NCBI GenBank assembly: GCA_028293625.1
Contig: JAQGOL010000006.1
Coordinates: forward strand, 62,001 to 126,000
Reading direction: 5' to 3'
DNA length: 64,000 nucleotides
From: Chthoniobacteraceae bacterium
GTDB taxonomy: Bacteria > Verrucomicrobiota > Verrucomicrobiia > Chthoniobacterales > Chthoniobacteraceae
Positions within the stretch are counted from its first letter, which is position 1; every line of letters begins with the position of its first letter. The notes under the pieces are model-generated. The model did not search any database, was not told the DNA's origin, and saw only the letters and a program-made list of their open reading frames with translations. The translations under genes were made by a program, and so were the position numbers. Positions 1 to 9,031 of the stretch are shown piece by piece.

Positions 1-1468
1 CGGCCGGGGTCAATTTAAAGACGGTTCCGGCCGACGAATTACCACCCCCAGCTGTTGTCCCATAGAAATTGCCGTCGCTTCCGACTACGAGCCCTGCTTG
101 GGGAGACTCGCCATTGCCCTTGTCACTATCAAAAGAAACTAGGGTGGTGACGGCGCCCGCGGGCGTAACTTCAAAGACCGTCCCTCCCTTGTGTGCTCCG
201 GTTCCACCTTCTGTAGTAACACCGTAAAAGTTACCATTGCTTCCCTTTATCAGATCCCTGAAAGGAATGTTATCAAAGGAGCCAAGCGTGATGCACGCGC
301 TGTCCGAGGTTACCTTAAAAAACGTTTTGGCATCACCGAACCTGCCCTCGCCGGTCATCCCGTAAAAGGCTCCATCATTTCCCACAACCAACGAGGAATG
401 CTTCCCCACAAGAGCGTTGGCGCTGAAGGAATGAAGCGGTATAAATGCTCCGTCAGCCGTAATCTTAAACACCTTCCCAGGGTTAGGATTCGGACCCTGA
501 AACCCGTCAAGGGTGCCCTTGGCAGTGATCCCGTACAAGCTGCCGTCGCTTGCAATGAGTAACCCCGCAGGAGAATTGCTCTGATTATCGTAACCAAATG
601 AGGCCAGCGTAGTAAGCGCGCCAGCGGGAGTTAACTTGAATACGATTCCTGCACGCGAACCGGGGCCAGTGGCTGGTTCCTCGCCGCCGAAGGTGGTTGT
701 CCATAAAAATTGCCGTCGCTCCCAAGCGCCAGCGGTGTTTTGGGATCGCCGGCAGTTGTCGTGGTAAAGGAAACCACTCTGGTAAGGACGCCCGCAGGGG
801 TCACCTTAAAGACCGTCCCGGCGCCCTCGTTCCCACCTGCGGCGGCCGTCTCATAGAAGTTGCCGTCGTTTCCCTGAATCACTCCGGATGGATAGAGCCC
901 AGCAGCGTTATCCAGGGAGGCAAGCGTGGTGAGCGTTCCCGCAGGCGTCACCTTAAAAACCGTCCCGGCGTTAAGCGTGCCGCCAGAGGGGGTTGTACCG
1001 TAGAAATTGCCGTCGCTGCCCACTATCAATGCCGCCGAAGGATTGTGCCCATCGGCGTTTTCAAAAGAGACCAACAAGGTGAAAAGACCCGTGGGCGAAA
1101 TTTTAAACACTGTTCCGAAACCACTGGTTCCACCTTTGGAGGTAGTCCCATAGAAATTTCCGTCAACGCCCTCCACCAGCTCGCTCACCGGTAGCGCGCC
1201 ATTGGTGGAGTTAAAAGAGCAGGGTGACGACGTTTCCGTCAGGCGTCATTTTAAACACCGTTCCTATGTTTTTTAACCTGCCAAAAGCAGTCGTTCCATA
1301 AAAATTGCCGTCGCTTCCCTGGACCAGTTTGCCAAAGGCAAAGCTGCCGGAATTGTCCGAAGTGTCGGAATAAAACGTTTTATAAACCTGTGCGCAGGCA
1401 ACAGGCGCGGAGAAAACAAGTGTAGCCAGTGTCGCAATCGCGAAAAAGAAGGGACGGATAAATCTCAT
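1..1468 (-). pseudogene. GloVer (Gloeobacter/Verrucomicrobia) tandem-repeat exported protein, frameshifted and cut by the window edge
   Basis: The reading frame starts at the ATG at 1468-1466 with a clear signal peptide (MRFIRPFFF, then a hydrophobic core, then ACAQ) and is followed by about nine repeats of roughly 60 residues. Each has a GSDGNFYGTT-like block followed by GTVFKVTPAG. This is the Gloeo/Verruco repeat family, seen mainly in large secreted Verrucomicrobia proteins of unknown function. The frame breaks twice. Near 1213-1220 a T run has one base too many and gives an immediate stop. Near 700-703 one G is missing from a TATGGGACA-like stretch. Both shifts fall inside repeats, and the repeat pattern resumes perfectly in the new frame down to base 1, where the gene leaves the window. 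Either a recent pseudogene or homopolymer sequencing errors would explain this; without errors it would be one intact gene. No Shine-Dalgarno motif precedes the start. Confidence 0.8.
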
Positions 1469-1729
1469 GCAGGGAGGTATTTTAGCAGCTTGATTAATAA
1501 CAGTCGCCAGATGGCTTTTATCGCGAGATTTAGTTTGGGCAAGTCGCCTTTTCGGATTGCCAGCGTTTTGTCGACGTACCTGCGATCGTTGCCTCCCACA
1601 AAGTCGCTCAGAAAAAGGCTGCTGAAAAACCGATACGCAGCCCGGCGCGGCCAAACGCCGGGAAAATCCCGAAGCCAGATGGCGGCATGAGGCCGCCAGA
1701 CATACCGAATATGCGGGATTGGCCTTTGG
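1469..1729 (-). other. Intergenic gap between rho and the GloVer gene, with two GC hairpins
   Basis: No convincing gene is visible. Two perfect 7-bp GC-rich hairpins lie downstream of the rho stop: TGGCGGC/GCCGCCA at 1680-1698 with a 5-nt loop, and CCCGGCG/CGCCGGG at 1641-1662 with an 8-nt loop. Neither has a U-tract on the minus strand, so they are not standard intrinsic terminators. They could act as 3'-end stabilisers of rho mRNA or as pause sites. Confidence 0.4.
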
Positions 1730-3814
1730 CTATCCGGGAATCTCGCGGAGCATCTGCTCGTTGGTCGGGAACTTCTTCGCGAAGAAGAGGAGGCGCTCGA
1801 TCGCTTCCTCCGGTTTGTAACCGGCCAGGCCGCGGCGGATGACGTGGATTTTATGCAACGAGTCGGCGTTTAAGAGGAGTTCTTCGCGCCGGGTGCCGGA
1901 CTGGAAGATATCGACGGCCGGATAAACACGTTGCTCGCTGATCTTGCGATCGAGCACGAGCTCCATATTGCCGGTGCCTTTGAACTCCTGGAAGATCACG
2001 TCGTCCATGCGGCTGTTGGTTTCAATCAAGGCCGTGGCGATGATGGTCAGCGAACCGGCCTCCTCCGTATTGCGCGCGGCAGCAAAGAGCTTGCGGGGGA
2101 TCTCCAGGGCGCGGGAATCGATGCCGCCCGACATGGTGCGTCCGCCGGTGCTCGCGTTGTTGAAGGCGCGGCCGACGCGGGTGATCGAGTCGAGGAGGAT
2201 GAAGACATCCTTGCCCGATTCAACGAGCCGTTTGGCGCGTTCAATGGCGAGCTGGGCAATGCGCGTATGCGATTTGACATCCATGTCGTTTGAACTGGCC
2301 ATGATTTCCGCCGCCGGACAGCTGCGCTTGAAATCGGTGACTTCCTCGGGCCGTTCATCGACAAGGAGGATGATCAGCTTGATGTCGGGATGGTTTTTCA
2401 CCACCGAATCGGCGATGTGCTGAAGCAGGGTGGTTTTGCCGGTGCGAGGTGGTGCGACAATAAGGCCACGCTGGCCTTTTCCAATGGGCGCCATCAGATC
2501 GATGACGCGGGTCGTGTAACGTTCCGGCACCGTCTCAAGCTTGATCCACTCCAGCGGACTGATGACGGTTAATTCGTCAAAGGAAGGAAGCTGCCGCGAG
2601 TTCTCCGGATCGTCGCCGTTGACCTCCGTAAGCCGATGGAGTTGCGCTCCGCGGTTGCCTTTGCGGGTCTCGCCTTTGATCCATTGGCCATCGCGTAAAT
2701 TGTAACGGCGCACAATTTCCGGGGTGACGAAAATATCGCTTGGGTTCTGCGTGAAGCCGCGTTTGGGATCGCGGATAAAGCCGAATCCTTTGCCGGAAAT
2801 CTCCACGATTCCCTCGCCGAACCCGAGTTCTTCATCGCGCGGAACAGGCTCGGTACGAGCCGTTTCGACGCGGTCGCCACCACCGCCACCGCCGCCGCCG
2901 CCACCGCCGCCACGCTCATTGCGGTCGTGGCGATCATTGCGGTCATGCCGCTCATGGCGATCATTGCGTTCGTGACGCTCGTTGCGGTCATGCCGGTCTC
3001 CGCGATTGACACGTTCCGGGCGGGGCGCCGGCTGTTCCATGCGAGGCAAATGCATTTCGGCCGCTTCATGCGCGGTGACTGCGATGGGCGCCTGTTTGCC
3101 TTCCTGCTCAAGCTGCTTTGCCACATGCCGGGGCACATAGACCGGATACTGGCGGACTCCCGTTGGAACGGAAGGCTGCGCAGGTTGCTGGGCCGGTGCC
3201 GTTTGCACGGGAGCTGGCTGCTGCACGGGAACGGGCTGCTGCTGCACGGGAACTGGCTGCTGCTGCACGGGAGCTGGCTGCTGCTGCACAGGAGCTGGCT
3301 GCTGCTGCACAGGAACGGGTTGCTGCGCGGGTTCGTTTGCGACAGGAGCTTCTTTTCTAGGGGAAGGGCTCCATTCTTCAACGTGATGGGCCGTGTTGAG
3401 GCCCGGCGTTGAAATTGACGCGGCGTGGGAAATTGTGGGGGCGGGAGCGGCTTGAACAGGGCTCGGCGCGGGTTGCACCACGGCCTCGGGTTTTTTGCGG
3501 CGGATAACCTTGGGTTTGACCGCAGGCTCCATCGGCACCGACGCGGCAACCGGGAGCGGTTCGCTGGGGGTAGAGAGAGGCGGCTTTGAAGCGGCGCGTT
3601 TGGTCACAACCGCCTTGGGCGTGACGGTCTTTGCGCTGGATGCCTTGGAACTCACCGTGCCCGCTTTTGAAGCGGGCTCCTTGGGAGTCGGCAGCTTTGC
3701 AACGGCCACGCCGGCGGCTTTCGCGGGCTTGGCTACGGAACGTTTCGGGGTTTTTTTGTTCGGGGCGGTCTGCTCTTCGATTTCGAAGAGCGGCGGCTGG
3801 GCTGGCTCAGTCAT
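1730..3814 (-). CDS. rho: Transcription termination factor Rho with a long disordered N-terminal extension
   Basis: Hexameric RNA-dependent ATPase that ends transcription at Rho-dependent sites. The 694-residue product has the full Rho core in its second half. An OB-fold/cold-shock RNA-binding segment lies around residues 330-400 (GKGFGFIRDP). The Walker A motif PPRTGKTT is near residue 455, the Walker B region LIILLVDERPEE follows, then the Q-loop TGGRTMSGG and the R-loop GTGNMELVLDR. E. coli Rho is about 419 residues, so some 275 residues are extra. They form a low-complexity N-terminus: Lys/Ala/Pro-rich to about residue 165, PAPVQQQ heptapeptide repeats around 165-205, an Arg/Asp/His/Asn-rich run near 275-300 and then 12 consecutive glycines near 300-312. 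Such disordered insertions occur in Rho of several phyla and in one studied Bacteroides case promote phase separation. The gene is single and unlinked to prfA or rpmE here. Confidence 0.97.
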   Translation of the reverse strand: MTEPAQPPLFEIEEQTAPNKKTPKRSVAKPAKAAGVAVAKLPTPKEPASKAGTVSSKASSAKTVTPKAVVTKRAASKPPLSTPSEPLPVAASVPMEPAVKPKVIRRKKPEAVVQPAPSPVQAAPAPTISHAASISTPGLNTAHHVEEWSPSPRKEAPVANEPAQQPVPVQQQPAPVQQQPAPVQQQPVPVQQQPVPVQQPAPVQTAPAQQPAQPSVPTGVRQYPVYVPRHVAKQLEQEGKQAPIAVTAHEAAEMHLPRMEQPAPRPERVNRGDRHDRNERHERNDRHERHDRNDRHDRNERGGGGGGGGGGGGDRVETARTEPVPRDEELGFGEGIVEISGKGFGFIRDPKRGFTQNPSDIFVTPEIVRRYNLRDGQWIKGETRKGNRGAQLHRLTEVNGDDPENSRQLPSFDELTVISPLEWIKLETVPERYTTRVIDLMAPIGKGQRGLIVAPPRTGKTTLLQHIADSVVKNHPDIKLIILLVDERPEEVTDFKRSCPAAEIMASSNDMDVKSHTRIAQLAIERAKRLVESGKDVFILLDSITRVGRAFNNASTGGRTMSGGIDSRALEIPRKLFAAARNTEEAGSLTIIATALIETNSRMDDVIFQEFKGTGNMELVLDRKISEQRVYPAVDIFQSGTRREELLLNADSLHKIHVIRRGLAGYKPEEAIERLLFFAKKFPTNEQMLREIPG
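3205..3331. repeat. In-frame 21-bp tandem repeat inside rho
   Basis: A GCACGGG-type landmark recurs at 3205, 3223, 3244, 3265, 3286, 3307 and 3325. The spacings are 18, 21, 21, 21, 21 and 18 bases. On the coding (minus) strand this encodes PAPVQQQ/PVPVQQQ heptapeptides in the disordered N-terminus of Rho. All unit lengths are multiples of three, so copy-number change by slippage keeps the frame. Confidence 0.85.
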
Positions 3815-4505
3815 AATAAAATAGTTGGAGAATACGTCACAGCGGGCGCCTTTCGCCGGCTGCGGGATAAAAGAAAATCGGAGAAGGCCAAGCCGGCGTA
3901 AATCCTCTCGGACGCTGGCTGGAGCTTGTCTGCTTCAATCTGGGTCAGATCAAAGTCTTGGTAAAAAACGGATCAGGCGTGCGCTAAATCGCCGGGAGGC
4001 CCGCTGACTATCACTGTCTCGCGTGTTAGAGATTCTGTGTGCGCCAACAAAATCGTCGATGAAGGCCTTTCCAGCCTTCCTTTGAAGCCGCAAAATAGGC
4101 GGTAAACAAAATTTCGACTTTAAACTTACGGGATTACTAGCCTCGTTTCTGGTCGAGGCAGCCCTTTGAGAGTTCAACTTTGGATCACTTGCTGTGATCC
4201 GCCATAAATATGGACTTGAATGAAATCTAATGTGAGGACGCGCCAGCCTTCTGAGTGAACGAGGGAGCTTTGCCCGACCGGGCGAACCACCAGTGGCGCG
4301 AGACGATGGAAAAAATGCAGGAAGTTCAGCCAGGCGTCAACCTCGTTTTTTCTTATCTGCAAATGAACCGCGCTGAAACAGGGGCGCACACGCGGATTTG
4401 CCTCGGTTATTGCAGGCTTGCGGATCCCAGCCGTTGAAAGAGTTAATTCGGAAATTTGCCGGCATCCGCTCGCCGGCGCTTTTTTCCCAAGCCGCCTTTG
4501 TACGC
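3815..4505. other. Long intergenic gap upstream of rho, hairpin-rich, possible non-coding RNA
   Basis: No protein of recognisable family is encoded here. The gap contains a series of perfect short hairpins: GAAGGC/GCCTTC at 4061-4079, GCCTCG/CGAGGC at 4140-4159, GGATCAC/GTGATCC at 4182-4200 and a TTGCCC/GGGCGA stem with a 4-nt loop at 4270-4285. It ends with a plus-strand intrinsic terminator at 4458-4485. A 60-codon open frame from a GTG at 4255 to 4437 is present but has no ribosome-binding site or family signature. I looked for RNase P RNA, tmRNA, 6S and SRP signatures and did not recognise any. The rho promoter must also lie in this gap, but I see no clear consensus elements. Confidence 0.35.
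4458..4485 (+). terminator. Intrinsic terminator, plus strand
   Basis: Stem GCCGGC (4458-4463) pairs with GCCGGC (4472-4477) across an 8-nt loop and is followed by a six-T tract at 4480-4485. No plus-strand gene of recognised family precedes it within the gap, which is why it is of interest as the possible 3' end of a small RNA. Confidence 0.6.
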
Positions 4506-4546
4506 AAAAACTCTCTCACCCGTTGGGACGGATGAGAGAGTTTTTT
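4506..4546 (-). terminator. Strong bidirectional intrinsic terminator of the TPR gene
   Basis: AAAAACTCTCTCA (4506-4518) pairs with TGAGAGAGTTTTTT (4533-4546): an 8-bp stem flanked by an A run and a T run, so it can work in both directions. It sits 14 bases beyond the stop codon of the minus-strand TPR gene and most probably ends that transcript. Confidence 0.85.
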
Positions 4547-4559
4547 GAAGCGGGATGGC

Positions 4560-5972
4560 TCAGCCGCCGTAGGAGCTCTCAACGCGTTTGGCGACGTCGA
4601 GATAACCGTAATCGACCTCGTAAATCTGTTTCATGCACTCGAGGCTCTCGTCCTTTTTGCCCATCTTTTCATACACCTGGCCAAGTTTGTAGAGGATCTC
4701 CTTCTTGGTGGTGTCCATGGCGAGAATTTCGCTGGCGGCATCCTTGAGCTGTTTGACCGCCAGATCGAGCATTCCTTTTTCCGTGTAGCATTGGCCAAGC
4801 AGATTCATCGCCTTGAGCCGCGCCGCGGGATTCTGCCGTGCGCGCTGGAGTTCGGTAATGGCTTCGGTGAATTGTTTGGCTGCCACGAGGCGCTCGCCAA
4901 GCTCATAACGGAGCTGGAGATCGGTTGGGTTGCGCTCGACCCGCTTCCTGGCCTCGCTGATGAGCGATTCGGACTTCTGCAGAATCAGGTCATCGAGTTC
5001 CTGGCGGTATTGCGCCGCATCGGGATGTTGATCGCCTCCTTCTGCAAACCAGTTTTCCAGAGTCTTGATCCGGTCTTCAAGCTGCCGGAGCTGAAGATCG
5101 GAAAGCCTGCGTGCGACGGCAGGGTCGGTGCCGCTGGTCAGCTGATTGGTGTGGGAATAATAATAGATTGCTCCCTGAATGCTTTCGGCATCGAGTTCGA
5201 TCTCATAACGATCTTCCCAGAGGCGGGCCAGCCGGCGGGAAAGATCGGAGTTTTGCTGATCCTGCTCCCACTGCGCGTAAACCTCGGCGATCTGGGTATC
5301 GATCATCTCCGTGCTTTTTACCACGCGGCCTTTTTGCTCGAGCGCTTCGGCTTCGCCCTTGTTTTTGATCACGTCGCGATAGCTCTTCGCCGTGTCCCAG
5401 CCGCCGCTCTTCATGGTGGCGCGCGCGGAGGAATCCTTGCTCATCTTATTGGCGACAAGATCCGCTGGATTGATCTCCACGATGCGGGTGTAAATCTTGA
5501 CCGCTTTTTCCTGGTCGCCTGTCGAGGTGTAATACTCGCCAAGCTCATGCATGATCTTGGTATCCTTCGGGTTGCCTTCGACAATGGTCTCAAGCGCAAA
5601 AGCGGCAATCTCAGGATAACCGGCCGCTTTCGCCGCATCCTTAAGCATGTTGTTGACCGCGATATTGTAAGGATCGGTCTCCAGGCTTTTTTCGGCGAGC
5701 TCCATTGCCGCCAACGGATCTTTTTTGATCAGTGAAGAGCCTTTGAGCGTCGCAGCCGAAAGGCCCGACATGAATGCTTTCTTGCCTTTGGTATGCGTGA
5801 TCTCGGCCCGGCGCAGGATCTTGCGCGCTTCCAGAAAACCAGGCGCTTCCTTCAGCACGGTTTGCACCAATGAAATGGTGTAGCCAAAGTTTTTGACCTG
5901 GTAAGCGGCGAGGGATTTCTGCCAAAGGGCGCGGTTTTGTTCGGAGAGTTCTTTTTCAGTCTGAAGTGCCAT
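4560..5972 (-). CDS. Tetratricopeptide-repeat protein
   Basis: A 470-residue soluble protein with no signal peptide or membrane segment, built mostly of paired helices. TPR-like units are clearest near residues 15-53, 100-180 (HELGEYYTSTGDQEKAVKIYTRIVEINP) and 350-465 (two or three units including LLGQCYTEKGMLDLAVKQL). The middle part, residues 190-340, is rich in charged helices and may form a coiled coil. TPR proteins generally act as protein-binding scaffolds, and nothing here identifies the partner. The upstream 15 bases are pyrimidine-rich (CCCCCTTT before ATG) with no Shine-Dalgarno. The transcript ends at the strong terminator just downstream. Related proteins appear in Verrucomicrobia and Planctomycetes, but the role is unassigned. 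Confidence 0.88.
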   Translation of the reverse strand: MALQTEKELSEQNRALWQKSLAAYQVKNFGYTISLVQTVLKEAPGFLEARKILRRAEITHTKGKKAFMSGLSAATLKGSSLIKKDPLAAMELAEKSLETDPYNIAVNNMLKDAAKAAGYPEIAAFALETIVEGNPKDTKIMHELGEYYTSTGDQEKAVKIYTRIVEINPADLVANKMSKDSSARATMKSGGWDTAKSYRDVIKNKGEAEALEQKGRVVKSTEMIDTQIAEVYAQWEQDQQNSDLSRRLARLWEDRYEIELDAESIQGAIYYYSHTNQLTSGTDPAVARRLSDLQLRQLEDRIKTLENWFAEGGDQHPDAAQYRQELDDLILQKSESLISEARKRVERNPTDLQLRYELGERLVAAKQFTEAITELQRARQNPAARLKAMNLLGQCYTEKGMLDLAVKQLKDAASEILAMDTTKKEILYKLGQVYEKMGKKDESLECMKQIYEVDYGYLDVAKRVESSYGG

Positions 5973-6092
5973 AAAGGGGGAAAAGAGGGGAAAATTTGTT
6001 ACCTAACACAGAGGCTTTGGATTTGACAATGCCCGTGGGGAAAAAGCGGGCACTCCAAAGCAGAGCCCGCCAGGCAGGGTGGGGAACCGGAA

Positions 6093-6281
6093 CTACCGGC
6101 CCAGCTTATCGGTTTCATCCTTCTTGCGCTCTACTTTTTTACCGTAGAGATCCTGAAGAATTTGCGATTCCTTTTTCGCATTGGAAACAAAGTCGCTTGT
6201 CCCATGTTCAAAGAGCACGGTGAAGGCAAACGTCATCGCGAGAAAAAGCGCGAGCCAGAAGAGGGAGCGAATAAGACCCAT
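6093..6281 (-). CDS. Small single-pass membrane protein
   Basis: Sixty-two residues: one N-terminal membrane segment (about residues 4-24, LIRSLFWLALFLAMTFAFTV) followed by a charged tail rich in Lys, Glu and Asp. It is preceded by GGGGGG four bases before the ATG, one of the few Shine-Dalgarno-like sites in the window, which supports the gene being real. The family is not recognised. It lies between the TPR gene and the divergent hscB-like gene; the 120-base gap to the TPR gene contains a TGCCCG/CGGGCA hairpin near 6028-6050. Confidence 0.6.
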   Translation of the reverse strand: MGLIRSLFWLALFLAMTFAFTVLFEHGTSDFVSNAKKESQILQDLYGKKVERKKDETDKLGR

Positions 6282-6448
6282 AGTTCCCCCCGAGTACCGT
6301 AAAAGGGGGATGACCGCAATCGGCTTTTCCAGCGCGAGTGCAGATCGGCTCCTGAACTTGGCGGCGCAGGCGTTTCTGCCAATCCCAACAGGCGCCCGAT
6401 TGCGCTTGCCTGGGCTCCATTAAAAAGTCCATTGGGCGCTCGTTTTAT

Positions 6449-7015
6449 ATGACCGACTATTTTAGCATTCTTGATCAACCGCGCCGGCCTTGGTTGGAGG
6501 AGGCGCCGCTGAAAGAATCATTCCAACGCCTCGCGGCAATCCAGCATCCGGATAAGGCGGGCACCGGGGATGCCGCGCGATTCGCGGTGCTTAATTCCGC
6601 TTACTCAACTTTAAAAGAGCCCGCATTGCGATTGCGCCACCTGCTTGAGCTTGAATCGGAACCGCTTCCCTCAACGGCGCAGATCCCGCCCGCTTTGGCG
6701 CAGGTTTTTATGGAGCTGGCCGGCGCGCGCGGCAAACTCGACCGGTTTCTGGCAAAACAATCCGGGGCCTCCTCGCCATTGGGGAAGGCAATGGTGGCAA
6801 TTGAGAAAAATGCGTTGCAGGAATCGTGGGAGCTGATGGCACGCCGGATCCGCACGGCGAAGGAAAGCGCCACGGAGCGCCTCATGCAACTCGATGCCGA
6901 TTGGCACGGGCCAGAGCCGGTGCGCGAAACGCTTGTCGCTTTGCACCAGGAGTTTGCTTACCTGGCGCGCTGGGAGACGCAATTAAGGGAGGCGCTGCTC
7001 TCGCTCGCCCTCTGA
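6449..7015 (+). CDS. hscB: HscB-like J-domain co-chaperone
   Basis: A 188-residue protein with an N-terminal J-domain (about residues 1-65). It opens with [11 protein letters not shown] and carries the diagnostic HPD tripeptide (QHPDKAG, near residues 31-37) that stimulates Hsp70 ATPase. The C-terminal 100 residues are helical and resemble the HscB oligomerisation/IscU-binding domain. Overall length and layout match HscB (about 170-180 residues). The gene is directly followed by an Hsp70, as in hscBA. No iscS, iscU, iscA or fdx is next to it here, so a role in Fe-S cluster transfer is inferred from family resemblance only. A dedicated J-protein for a second Hsp70 is the alternative. Confidence 0.82.
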   Translation: MTDYFSILDQPRRPWLEEAPLKESFQRLAAIQHPDKAGTGDAARFAVLNSAYSTLKEPALRLRHLLELESEPLPSTAQIPPALAQVFMELAGARGKLDRFLAKQSGASSPLGKAMVAIEKNALQESWELMARRIRTAKESATERLMQLDADWHGPEPVRETLVALHQEFAYLARWETQLREALLSLAL

Positions 7016-7067
7016 GGCTTTCTCGAATCCACTTTCCTCCATCGGCCCCAGAGACTTGACTCCCGGC

Positions 7068-8894
7068 ATGTCTCCCATTGTTGGTATTGATCTCGGCACC
7101 ACGAATTCTTTGATCGGCGTCATGGAAGCCGGTTTCCCGATCCTCCTGGCCGATTCGGCCGGCGAGCGGCTTACCCCTTCCGTTGTTCATTTCCCTGTTC
7201 AAGGCGGGCCAATCGTCGGCCGCACCGCCGCCCGGATGCGTGTTCTGGAACCCGAATCGACGATTTATTCGGTCAAACGCTTTATCGGTCGACGGGCAGG
7301 GGAGGAATCGGGCGATGTCGGTTACAAATTGAGCGGGCAGCCAGGCGCGCCGGTGCGTATCCGGGTGCGCGACGGGGAATTGGCTCCCGAGGAGATTTCC
7401 GCGCTGGTCCTGGCCAAACTGCGGGCGGATGCGGAACGGGCGCTGGAATGCGAAGTCACGCGCGCTGTGATCACCGTGCCGGCTTACTTTAACGATGCGC
7501 AGCGCAACGCCACGAAACTGGCGGGTGAACTCGCCGGCTTTACTGTGGAACGCATCGTCAATGAACCAACCGCGGCGGCGCTCGCTTATGGGCTCGATAA
7601 ACTGCGTGATAAGAGCCGGGTCGCCGTTTTTGATCTCGGCGGCGGCACGTTTGACATCTCCATTCTTGAGCTCAATCAAGGGCTTTTCCAGGTCCTTTCC
7701 ACCAACGGAAATACGCGCCTTGGGGGCGACGATATCGACACGGCCATTGCCAATTTTTTATCCGGGAAAATCGCGGTCGCTACTCTGTGCGAGACCAGTG
7801 GGACGCATCATCTGGCGGCGGAATTTTCCGAGGCATCGCCCGCGATCGCCGCGCGGTTGCGTGAAGCCGCCGTCGATGCCAAGCATCAGCTCTCCACCGC
7901 GGAATTTACAACGATTGAACTTCCGTTTCTCGCCGGTGATCGCAGTTTTTCCCATCGGTTCACGCGCGAGGAGCTCGAAAAGCTCGCACGGCCCGTGGTT
8001 GAACGCACCCGCGCCCATTGCCTCCGTGCGCTTTCGGATGCAAAATTGCGCCCGGACGAACTCGATGAAATTATCCTGGTTGGCGGCGTGACCCGGATGC
8101 CGTTGGTGCGCCGTTACGTGGCGGAAATTTTCGGCCGCGTCCCGAATATTTCTCAAAACCCCGATGAGGCCGTGGCGTTGGGCGCCACCATTCAGGCCGG
8201 GATTCTCTCCGGGGCGGTTCAGAACGTGATCCTGCTCGATATCACCCCGCTTTCCCTGGGCATCGAGACATTTGGCGGCTTGATGAACGTGATTATCCCG
8301 CGCAATTCGACGATCCCGATCAAGGCGGGCGAGATGTTTACCAACGCCTTGGCAGGACAGCGGGCAATGAAAATCAGCGTGCTCCAAGGCGAGCGCGAGA
8401 TGGCCAAGGACAACTGGAGGCTCGGCGAATTTGAGTTGGAATTTGAACCGGCACCCAAAAGCCAGGCGCGGGTCGGCGTGCAGTTTGAGATCGACGCCAA
8501 CGGGATTCTTCACGTGCTGGCGCGCGATACCAAAACCGGGATTGAGAAAAAAGTGGAGATGTCGAGTGCCGTAGATGTGAGCGATGAGGCGGTGGAAAAG
8601 ATGCTTGAGGACTCCCTTGAGCACGCTTTTGAAGACGTCAATGAGCGGATTTTCACCGAGGCGAAGTTAAAATCGTCTGAGATGCTGCCCGCGGTGCGCA
8701 ACGCGCTCAATCTTGTGGGCGCGCAGTTGGATGAGTCTGAACGCGCGCTGATTGTCGAGCGGGTGACCGAAGTGGAGCAAGCCGTAGCCGATGGCGCTGC
8801 CCAGCCGCTTAAACGCGCCAATGCCGCGCTGGATGAAGCGACCCAGCGGCTCGCGACCCTGCTCATTGAACGCGCAATGCAGACGAAAGGATAA
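7068..8894 (+). CDS. hscA: HscA-like Hsp70 chaperone
   Basis: A 608-residue Hsp70. The ATPase motifs are intact: [13 protein letters not shown] at the N-terminus, [14 protein letters not shown] near residue 190 and the adenosine-binding [12 protein letters not shown] near residue 340. The substrate-binding beta domain follows (about 380-500, [14 protein letters not shown]), then a helical lid to the C-terminus. Length matches HscA (about 616) more than DnaK (about 640), and the upstream gene is an HscB-like J-protein. I chose the ATG at 7068; a TTG at 7056 would add four residues (MTPG) and has no better ribosome site. The gene is likely co-transcribed with hscB, with a 52-base gap. Confidence 0.9.
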   Translation: MSPIVGIDLGTTNSLIGVMEAGFPILLADSAGERLTPSVVHFPVQGGPIVGRTAARMRVLEPESTIYSVKRFIGRRAGEESGDVGYKLSGQPGAPVRIRVRDGELAPEEISALVLAKLRADAERALECEVTRAVITVPAYFNDAQRNATKLAGELAGFTVERIVNEPTAAALAYGLDKLRDKSRVAVFDLGGGTFDISILELNQGLFQVLSTNGNTRLGGDDIDTAIANFLSGKIAVATLCETSGTHHLAAEFSEASPAIAARLREAAVDAKHQLSTAEFTTIELPFLAGDRSFSHRFTREELEKLARPVVERTRAHCLRALSDAKLRPDELDEIILVGGVTRMPLVRRYVAEIFGRVPNISQNPDEAVALGATIQAGILSGAVQNVILLDITPLSLGIETFGGLMNVIIPRNSTIPIKAGEMFTNALAGQRAMKISVLQGEREMAKDNWRLGEFELEFEPAPKSQARVGVQFEIDANGILHVLARDTKTGIEKKVEMSSAVDVSDEAVEKMLEDSLEHAFEDVNERIFTEAKLKSSEMLPAVRNALNLVGAQLDESERALIVERVTEVEQAVADGAAQPLKRANAALDEATQRLATLLIERAMQTKG

Positions 8895-9031
8895 GGCCGG
8901 GCAAGAAAGAGGGGGATGGTAGCGGTTCAAATAAACGCGATAACGAGCCCCCAAAAGCTCTCAACAACCTTTCTTTAATCGAGTATTGCCATTGAGCGTA
9001 CTAATGCCGCTAATGCCGCAGCTTTTCTCTT

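Noticed and set aside
4255-4437. Sixty-codon plus-strand frame from a GTG, ending 21 bases before a terminator
   Set aside because: No ribosome-binding site, directly follows an in-frame stop, and lies over a stable hairpin. Too weak to call.
4545-5735. Long open frame (396 codons) on the plus strand opposite the TPR gene
   Set aside because: Its translation shows no family pattern, while the minus strand encodes a clear TPR protein with its own terminator. Long antisense frames are expected in GC-rich coding DNA.
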